64,000 nucleotides of DNA from Denticeps clupeoides (Eukaryota; Chordata; Actinopteri; Clupeiformes; Denticipitidae), in assembly GCF_900700375.1 (NCBI RefSeq), contig NC_041719.1, forward strand, positions 6,633,584-6,697,583, given 5' to 3'. Numbering within the stretch: position 1 is the first letter of the stretch; each line of letters opens with the position of its first letter. Below are positions 43,224 to 64,000 of the stretch, one piece after another. A model generated the notes under the pieces. That model searched no databases. It was given only the letters and a program-made list of their open reading frames with translations, and was not told the DNA's origin. Position numbers and translations under genes: made by a program.

Positions 43224-43841
43224 TAAAGTGAAGTGATTGTCATTTTGATGATTGTCAATGTTGACAGCACACGGTGCACGTCAACAATTGCACACAACGA
43301 AATGTGTCCTATGCTTTTAACCCATCACCCTCACGCAGCCATGAGAGCCACCCGGGGAGCAGAGTGTGGGGACTGTGCTTTTGCTCAGTGACAGATCAGG
43401 ATTTGAACTGGCAACCTTCTGATTACGGGCCACTTCCTTAACCGCTAGGCCACCACTGCCCCAAAATGTGTCCCCTGCTTTTAACCCGTCACCCTTGATC
43501 ACTCACCCTTGGTGAGCAGTTTGCAGCCATGACAGGCCCCTTGGGAGCAGTGTGTGGGATGGTGCTTTGCTCGGAGTGACCTTGGCGCAGATCATGATTC
43601 GAACCGGCAACCTTCTGATTACAGGGCCGCTTCCTTAACTGCTAGGCCACTGCTGCCCCAGAATGTGTCCCTTGCTTTTAACCTATCACCCTTGGTGAGC
43701 AGTGGGCAGCCATGACAGGTGCCCGGGGAGCAGTGTGTGGGGACAGTGCTTTGCTCGGTGTGACCTTGGCGCAGATCATGATTTGAACCGGCAACCTTCT
43801 GATTATGGAGCCGCTTCCATAACAGCTAGGCCACCAGTGGC
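43224..43841 (-). repeat. Three head-to-tail family A SINE units
   Basis: Three reverse-oriented copies follow one another without spacers: 43224-43462 (full with tail), 43463-43659 and 43660-43841 (both lacking the tail). Each ends in a CTAGGCCAC-type tRNA head. Units 2 and 3 both begin AATGTGTCCC and share the block CTTGGCGCAGATCATGAT, so they are closer to each other than to unit 1. Confidence 0.85.
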
Positions 43842-44014
43842 ACAGTGCAAAAAAAAAAACACACACACAACAATGTCATAAGCTAAATTAGTGGGAAGAT
43901 GGTTATACTCAAATAAGTCAATTAATTGCTGCACCCTTGCAATAAATTTTTTCATCATACCAGAGCAGTCCATCCAGTAGAATAAGAAATGCACTCACAA
44001 AGTCTTGAATGCTC

Positions 44015-44375
44015 TACAGGGTGGGCCATATATGGATACACCTTAATAAAATGGGAATGATTGGGAATGAACACATTTTATGAGTGGTCAGAAACTTGTA
44101 AATAACTCATGAAAGAATAAAGTTATGTTAAAACCAAGCACCATTGTTTTTCTTGTGAAATTACCAATAAATTTTAAGTCACATGACCCTCTTCCTATTG
44201 AAAAAACAAAAGTTGGATCCAATGGCCGACTTCAAAATGGCCACTATGGTCACCACCCATCTTTAAAAGTTTGCCCCCTCACATATACTAATGTGCCACA
44301 AACAGGACGTTAATATCACCAACCATTCCCATTTTATTAAGGTGTATAAATCCATATAAATGGCCCACCCTGTAG
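44015..44375. mobile_element. Mariner-type MITE
   Basis: Flanking TA dinucleotides bracket inverted ends CAGGGTGGGCCAT and ATGGCCCACCCTG. The inverted repeats extend about 50 bases (TTAATAAAATGGGAATG on the left with its complement on the right). The 361-base element has no coding frame. Confidence 0.8.
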
Positions 44376-44772
44376 ATTGGAAATCACTGATTTCTCTTTG
44401 TCAGTCAAACCTTTTGCTGTTTAGTGATTATGAAAAGAGCATTTACATATACACAATGCATTTTCAGTATGATGAGCATGCTAGGGTATGAATGGAACTG
44501 CACTAAACACTGGGCACATGGTGTGTAGTGTCCACAATGCAACCTTTTGGGGCTGAGCAAAGCAAGAATGAGTAACAGAGCTTTCTCAATAGAGACATGC
44601 AACTTGACTGGTGCCATGTTGCCAACCATTATAAACTTGCCACCTTGGAAATTGTATCCTGTGTTTTTTTTTTTTTGGTGATTTTCATGGAGGTTCATTC
44701 TCTATAGCTGTCAGTCAAATATGACACTTATTACTTTACTGTTATGGAAGACTGGGTGGAAATTAAAGTTTG

Positions 44773-44957
44773 TTACATGTACAGCATTTATCAGACGCCC
44801 TTATCCAGAGCAACTTACAATCAGTAATTACAGGGACAGTCCCCCTGGAGACACTCAGGGTTAAGTGACTTGCTCAGGGACATGACGGTAAACGGTATTT
44901 GAACCTGGGTCTTCTTGTTCATAGGCGAGTGTGTTATCCACTAGGCTACTACCACTG
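44773..44957 (-). repeat. Family B SINE, full length, reverse
   Basis: The tail (CAGACGCCCTTATCCAGAGC), the body (GGGACAGTCCCCCTGGAGAC) and the head (CCACTAGGCTACTACCAC) are all present in reverse order. Confidence 0.85.
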
Positions 44958-45237
44958 TGCTGATCATAGGTTCAAGCCCCACTTGCTTACACTTAACCCT
45001 GAGGCCCTGTCCGTAACAACAGGAAAAATTGGATAGAAATTGTCCCTGCTTCCGCACGGAAAAGGGCAACAGGGCACAGTTGTGGGAGGGGTTAAACAGC
45101 GCTTGGGCTGTTCGCTGTTTCTCCGTGTGGATGACACCATTTCAGAAAATGCTCCCGTGTGGATGCAGACAGGGGTGGTCCTAGTGTGTTTGTTGCTAAT
45201 TATAAGTCTATATCATAATGTCTTTGTGTCAAGCTGT

Positions 45238-46870
45238 CATTTTTAGTCTAGTCAAGTTTCAGTCAACTAAAAATCATGCTTAGTCATATTTTAGTCAGAA
45301 TTAGCCATTGATATTTTAGTCAGGAATATTTTAGTCTAGTTTTAGCCAATGAGCACCGACTACTTTTATCCCAGTCAGTATAGTACAAGTACCTTGTAGA
45401 ACAGACAAAAACATTCATTTCTGCATTATTAAAGGTACTATATATTATTATATTACTGTTACATTATACACTCAATAATACATTACATCCATTCCAGACA
45501 TGGAATATGCTCTGATTTGTTCCATGTTTTATGACCTCTTGTTCTGTTTTCTTCTCCACTTCATTGTAAAAAAAGATCCTAAGATCTCTGTCATTTTCTC
45601 CCAGCCATCTCCTCATCCATTAGAATTTTTCCTGAAATCTAATTAATTTTGTATTGCGGATGTGACGTCATATGTTGGACCGGATGAGGAAAGAAAATAT
45701 AATTACATGATTAAACAGAAAGGAAATAATGTCTTGTTTCGTTTTTGTCAACAAAAATGAAGACATTTTAGTATAAATTTGTCAAATTTGTCAATAATAT
45801 TAGTGCTGCACGATTAATCAAATCACAATCGTAATCGCGATGTCAGTCTGTGCGATTACATGAACGCAAAAAGCTGCGATTTAAATGATTAGTACATGGA
45901 TTGGATTGACAACATATCCGATCCATTCTCTCATTCTCTCAAAGTTTGCGAGCTGACTGAAGTCTCACTTCAGTCGGATGTGACGTGTTTGGTCACATGA
46001 CTTTCGATTCGGTTCAATGGAGACCTCAGATTCGTGACTGGGTAGACGTCGCATGACGAGCTGCATCGTACGTCAACGTCGCTGCCATATTGCGATAGGC
46101 TATGCTGTGGAGTGAAGCATATACATGTCTATGGAGAGAAGTGCATAAAAATGCCTCACTCTTGTGCTGCTTGGGGCTGTACAAACCGCTGTACGCTCCA
46201 AACCAGGCATTACGTGGCTAAACGTAGGCATTAACTATTTAGACTGTTCTTAGCTGTTTAGTTAACTTTTCTCAAACTTTGAAGGTTTCCTAAAGAAATT
46301 CACCTCAGTTAACAAATCTTAACCTTAGCTAAGCTAGCAAAGCTATGCATCCCTGTGTTCAAGTCAGCCTCCAAACAACGTTTTGTTTAAATGTAAGAAC
46401 TATAATACGGGATTTTATAATGGCCAAATATAATCAAAACAGTTGTTTAGCCTTACCAGGGTTTGTTGTTCGACAGTAATGTAAAGAGTTTTTTGTGATT
46501 ATTTAATTTTGTAGAATATTGTATTTTGAAAGCACTGGGCATTTCAAGTTGTTATAAGTAGTTTGTATGTTTCACTTTGAAATTAAACATTTCACTATTA
46601 GTAATTTGTATGCGACTTCTCATTGATATACAAGCAAGTGTCCTTTATCATATCGCAATCACATATCGCAATATTTATCTCAATAATTGCAATATGTCTT
46701 TTTCCCCAAATCGTGCAGCCCTAAATAATATTATATTATATATTTTGTTATAGTTATCATTACCTGACCAGCATTTACATCTCGTCTCGTCTTAATCACA
46801 TCAAAAAGGTTAGTTGATGAAGATACATCATCATAAATTTTGTTGACTAAAACAACTCGAGATGTCGCCC
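45238..46870. mobile_element. Degraded DNA element rich in TTTAGTC motifs, host of a nested hAT-like element
   Basis: The left part (45238-45350) has repeated TTTTAGTC units, and the right part (46740-46870) ends TTGTTGACTAAAACAACTCG, the reverse motif. This recalls a common fish non-autonomous element family. It is split by the hAT-like element at 45801-46723. Outer boundaries are approximate. Confidence 0.45.
45801..46723. mobile_element. hAT-like non-autonomous DNA transposon
   Basis: The ends AGTGCTGCACGATTAA and AAATCGTGCAGCCCT are inverted. Flanking AATAATATT on both sides could be the target duplication of about 8 bases expected for hAT. The interior is non-coding. A solo end of the same family is at 49235-49310. 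Confidence 0.7.
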
Positions 46871-46920
46871 CCACCATGATTCTGCCCTGAGCAACTGCTC
46901 ATGTCATCCATATGACTGGT

Positions 46921-47036
46921 GGGTTGGTAGTAGCCTAGTGGGTAACACACTCGCCTATGAACCAGGTTTTAAAGTACCAGGTTCAAATTCCACGTATGTT
47001 AATGGTAGTAGCCTAGTGGGTAACAGGGTATCATGT
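46921..47036 (+). repeat. Family B SINE heads, two partial units
   Basis: A head with B-box (46921-46996) is followed by a second, shorter head (TGGTAGTAGCCTAGTGGGTA at 47003-47022). No tail is present. Confidence 0.7.
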
Positions 47037-48354
47037 AAATGTTTCCACCTGATGTATCTACAGCTGTAACTACAAGTAACTATTTTAATAGATAAAGGGA
47101 ATATGTTCTGCAATAATGATTTTTAAATATCAAAGCGAGGTAGACTGGAAAGTTTGCATTAAATTAAATTAGAATCCATTAGCAGAATCCATTCCTCTCA
47201 TAGTGCTTTAATTGTGACCGAGTGGCACCTAATTTTACTTTCTGTAGATTTTGGTCACTGAGAATACTATACATTGATGTTCCACCAGTTTCCTGCATTT
47301 AAATAAAGCTGTTCATGGATAAATATGTGTGAGAGTGTGCAATGCCGATATCACCTATTATTAGGGATGTAACACATAACCATGGTTGGTGCATCAAAAC
47401 ACATCTAGATGGGTCAATTAAGTATTAGGTTTAATGTAACTGCTCTGCTGTTGGTCTGCTCTGTATCAACAGGGTTAGGGGTGAATATGCAATATGCAAA
47501 GTAGTGGTTATTTTGTGAACCATGAGTATCTCCAGCTTGATTTTGCATTTTGCAAATTGCATATTCACTTGATTTTGACTTGCATTCATTTAAACGAGAA
47601 AGGAAGCAGGGTAAGTGCAAAGCCAGCAGTAAAAGAGCGAGTTGTAATAAAAAAAAAAAAAAATTAATGTGGTCAAAGAAATTGGAAAAACTATTTTGAT
47701 TACATAAATAATTTCAATTTTTTTTTTCTTTTATCATTTTATTTTTGCTTAATATTATTTTTTTCTAGACAAAGAGCATCCCAATGGGCTTATTTGGTTT
47801 ACTATACAAATCAGGTTTCATTGCAGGCAGGTTTTTATTTAACTACTCAAGGGTCGACGTTATGATATCAGTTTGAAAACTAACCAAATAATGGTTATCG
47901 GTGTAATGGAGCATCATGGCATAGAATAAACAAAAGTGAATACAAAAGTTATTTCACCTCGGACTACAGGTTTTGCAAATTTTTCCAGATTGGGATGTCT
48001 GGGCTGCTGAAGCGCTGGAATATGAAAGCACGGCACACAATACCCCATGATGTGGTTGAGACATACCATATGTGATTTTGGGCTATATAAGAATTAAATG
48101 ATGATGTTGTTGTTGATGTGGTTAACTGCTTAAAGCTAGCAGTGAAATGACTGATAACGGAGCAAAGGACTGCAGTCAAGATAATCATATCACACATTTA
48201 AATTAGGAAATAATAGTAAATTAAATGTGCTTTTCTGGTCATGGACACAGGCCTGGCTTCCCTACATGGTTTGACATATTGGACCTACGGCTCACACAAA
48301 AAACTGAGATAAAAGTCGGAAAATTGCATAAAAATCATGTTTATGAGATGTTGA

Positions 48355-48356
<2 letters not shown>

Positions 48357-48437
<81 letters not shown>
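48357..48437. repeat. CA/TA microsatellite
   Basis: A CA run of about 56 bases is followed by a TA run of about 25 bases, directly before a SINE. Confidence 0.95.
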
Positions 48438-48442
<5 letters not shown>

Positions 48443-48463
48443 GTTATGGTTATATATATATAT

Positions 48464-48696
48464 CTTTTGATTGTCACATGTGATACACAGCAGCACAGCA
48501 CACGATGCACACAGTGAATTTTGCCCTCTGCATTTAACCCATCACCCTGAGTGAGCAGTGGGCAGCCATGACAGGCGCCCGGGGAGCAGTGTGTGGGGAC
48601 GGTGCTTTGCTCAGTGGCACTTTGGCGGATCGGGATTCGAACCGACAACCTTCTGATTACAGGGCCGCTTCCTTAACCGCTAGGCCACCACTGCCC
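48464..48696 (-). repeat. Family A SINE, full length, reverse
   Basis: The complete copy starts with the tail (TTTTGATTGTCACATG) and ends with the tRNA head (CCGCTAGGCCACCACTGCCC). The B-box region reads GGGATTCGAACCGACAACC. Confidence 0.85.
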
Positions 48697-48811
48697 ATCT
48701 ATATTTAACCATTTATGTATATATTTCAGCCCTAATTGACTGTTTGGGATTTGCACCCGCAACCTTTTGGCTTCCTTACTGGCTAGACCACCTTGCCACA
48801 ATGTGTAATTA

Positions 48812-48965
48812 GGGTGGTAGTAGCCTAGTGGGTAACACACTCACCTAAGTGAGTGTGTCAAATCCCACTTACTACCATTGTGTCCCTAAGCAAGACACTT
48901 GCTCCAGGGGGGGACTGTCCCTGTAACTACTGATTGTAAGTTGCTCTGGAAAATGTAAATGTAAT
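48812..48965 (+). repeat. Family B SINE, short tail
   Basis: The head GGGTGGTAGTAGCCTAGTGG and body GGGGGGACTGTCCCTGTAAC are clear; part of the B-box and tail are deleted. Confidence 0.75.
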
Positions 48966-49234
48966 TAATCAAGTAGATGGATGTTCAATTGTATGACACT
49001 TCATTTGGCAGTTTATGAAACTTACTTAATTCTCTGGACACACTTACATTCAAAAAGAAAATTTGCCCTATGGGGTCTACATGGCTCTGATGAGATTTCA
49101 AGTCGCTTGAGTTTTGTAACATTGAAATTGCTGTACACTGTAGAGTTTTCTCCAGTGTTTATCCTAGTGATGCATTTTACTCTAGTCATGCACTTAAAAA
49201 AACTGCCTGGGTGCCGCACATATAATCTCGCTAC

Positions 49235-49310
49235 TAGGGCTGCACAATTAAGCTAATTGCATTTGTGATGTCAGATTGTATGATTACACGAATGCAAAAT
49301 GATGGCTGCC
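49235..49310 (+). mobile_element. Solo end of the hAT-like family
   Basis: TAGGGCTGCACAATTAAGC and GATGTCAGATTGTATGATTA match the left part of the element at 45801. No right end was found nearby. Confidence 0.55.
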
Positions 49311-50115
49311 ATGGTTCAGGCTCAGACTTTTTTCATTTTTGTCATTTTGTCGTGCTCATGCGGTAAATGATCGGTCAGCAAACATGAACTTGTCTATAGT
49401 ACCTATGCTTTTTGTATGATTCACTGCTTGTAAATTTGTTTCGGTGATTGGTAAAGTGTTTTGCATGATGTAATTGAATTTTATTCATTTTTAAAATTAA
49501 ATTAATTAATAAAAAGTTAATTTGTTTTGCAAATCTCTGCCTCTGTCAGGTGATTCGTTTTAATTATCGGGAGAGAGATGTGAAAATGGATGCTGATGAG
49601 GTGAAACTTAGGCTAAACCCTCTTACCCTCATAGTGTGGCACTTGCATAGTGCACGCATAGTGCTGGGTATTTATTATTGCAGGGGGGTTATTACTTTTT
49701 ACAGCATTATATCCAAATGCCACACGTCAGTTCTTCATTTTCGCTATTCAAAGCCACACCCACCTCGTACCACAACGCTCCTCTCTTAAGGCACCCCTCA
49801 CATTTTACAAGTCGTGTGTGTGATGTCACACCGACATCAGGTGGTAACGAGTAACACAACAAATTTGTATCAGCATCTAACCCTAATTGTCAAACCTAAA
49901 ATGTCCCATTTATATCCAGCGGTTCTTATATACTACTATATCTAGTACATCTTTCTTAAAGTGTAAAGTGTCTAACATTATCCTATTGTTATGGAAAAGT
50001 GGATATATTGAACTGGGTACTTGAGCAGTGGCGCTGCTTGCACATATGTGTCTCTGAATGAATGGTGATTAAGCATATGTGCATTTTGAACATGCAGGAG
50101 TCTTCTAGAATGTTT

Positions 50116-50935
50116 AAAGTGAGCTTTATTGTCATTTCAGCTACATACAGGTTAGACAGTACACCGTTTCTCCAGAACCAGGTGTTGCGTGTAACATTTG
50201 AACAAAGTTACGCACAGACATAAAGTGGCTGACATCGATGAACCGAGCTACGTAAAGTGCAAACATGGGACATAGGCAGTGCAAGAATAACATTGAGGCA
50301 AGCAAAACATGTGGACAACAAGAAGATGGACACCCTTAAGTAGTGAAATAATTAATGAAGGTGCCAAGTGCAAATACCGCTGTGCAATAATAGATAATAT
50401 TTTCTAAAAAAGGTAGTGTGTGTTTGTCAGTCCAAGAGTAAAGTCCCTGAGTGTCCAATTGTTGATGACCTGTGGGATGAAGCTATTGCACAGTCTGGCA
50501 GGGAAGACTTGGAGGGTCTTGCAGTCCGATGCGGTGCAGTTTCCAAATGCAGCTGGTCAGAGTGCTCTCAATAGTCCCTCTGTAGAAGGTGGTTTTCTCA
50601 GCCTTCATAGCAATTAGAGATGCTCTCAACACCAGCTTGGCTAAGAAACTGATGTTGAGAGCCCAGGAGAGGTTCTCCTTTAGGTGAACGCCGAAGAACT
50701 TTTTGTGCTTGACTCTCTCCACACAAGATCCGGCGATATTCAGTGGAGAGTGGTCCCTCCGTTCTCTTTTGAAGTCAACAGTCACCTCTTTCAATTTGTC
50801 CACATTCAGAAACAGATTGTTGACCTTACACCAGTTTATCAGTTGTTTTACCTCTTCTCTGTATGCTGACTCGTTGTATTTGCTGATGAGACCCCCGCAC
50901 GGTTGTGTCATTGGCGAACTTGATGATGTGGTTTG
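50116..50935 (-). mobile_element. Rex-type LINE, 3' portion
   Basis: On the minus strand, sequence near 50911-50483 encodes the C-terminal part of a LINE reverse transcriptase (SAYREEVKQLINWCKVNNLF, then FFGVHLKENLSW and FYRGTIESTLTSCI), followed by a non-coding tail ending GAAATGACAATAAAGCTCAC at about 50140-50121. The 5' part is missing. The same tail appears at 7648-7990 and 63158-63330. Confidence 0.75.
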
Positions 50936-51047
50936 AAATTATATTTTAAATTCTTCAAATATATTCATCATTATGGTACTTGCACTGTGTTTTTGGGAAC
51001 ACCTTAGTGATTTCTTTTATTCTTCTTTTAAAGCACTACCTGCCACC

Positions 51048-64000
<12,953 letters not shown>

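Larger units (their letters stand above)
42481..51033 (+). other. kdm4b first intron, repeat-rich
   Basis: The span between the CpG island and the first coding exon is made of SINEs, LINE tails, DNA-transposon relics and a CA/TA microsatellite, listed separately. The stretches 42500-43200 and 47040-48220 show no recognised element. No exon is seen. Confidence 0.6.

Noticed and set aside
48225-48720. Open frames across the CA/TA tract
   Set aside because: The translations are His/Thr and Tyr/Ile repeats produced by the microsatellite, with SINE sequence beyond.

Overview
The window is vertebrate nuclear DNA, most likely from a teleost fish. It shows multi-exon genes with GT-AG introns, CpG-rich promoters, tRNA-derived SINEs, L2- and Rex-type LINE tails, Tc1/mariner and hAT relics, long homopolymer and CA/TA tracts, and proteins that match vertebrate families along their length. 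Gene identities come from remembered family sequences; no database search was run. No retrovirus, LTR element, Polinton or toxin-gene fossil was recognised.

Layout from left to right: (1) 1-4668 is intronic sequence of an LRCH3-like gene on the minus strand, whose first coding exon is at 4669-4912. (2) abcf3 starts about 1.3 kb away on the plus strand and runs to 14336 in 21 coding exons. (3) A CpG island at about 15.2-17.1 kb leads into a plus-strand PHF13-like PHD-finger gene ending at 19493. (4) A minus-strand, single-exon YqaJ/lambda-exonuclease-like gene lies at 20513-21472, with a collapsed Tc1 element just upstream of it. (5) After a repeat-rich spacer come a small DUSP14-like phosphatase (plus) and polr2d/RPB4 (minus), arranged tail to tail. 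(6) A tRNA-Gly(UCC) gene, a half-copy of that tRNA with its 5' flank, and a damaged unidentified gene fragment occupy 27.9-30 kb. (7) ticam1/TRIF (minus) and uhrf1 (plus) are divergent, and kdm4b (plus) follows uhrf1. The window ends inside kdm4b after its first seven coding exons. The ticam1-uhrf1-kdm4b neighbourhood matches the grouping on human chromosome 19p13.3.

The genes are not one pathway. Several are chromatin or transcription factors: PHF13 and UHRF1 read histone marks, KDM4B demethylates H3K9/K36, and RPB4 is a Pol II stalk subunit. ABCF3 is a cytosolic ABC ATPase and TRIF is an innate immune adaptor. The accessory interest lies in the YqaJ-type nuclease gene with its apparent catalytic residues intact, the tRNA half-duplication, and layered mobile DNA: a triple head-to-tail SINE array, inverted SINEs, nested DNA transposons and two TTAA-flanked elements.

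Most sequence between exons is introns and repeats. The largest gene-free spans are 1-4668, 21.5-24.4 kb, 28.2-31.6 kb, the first intron of kdm4b (42-51 kb) and kdm4b introns 4 to 7.
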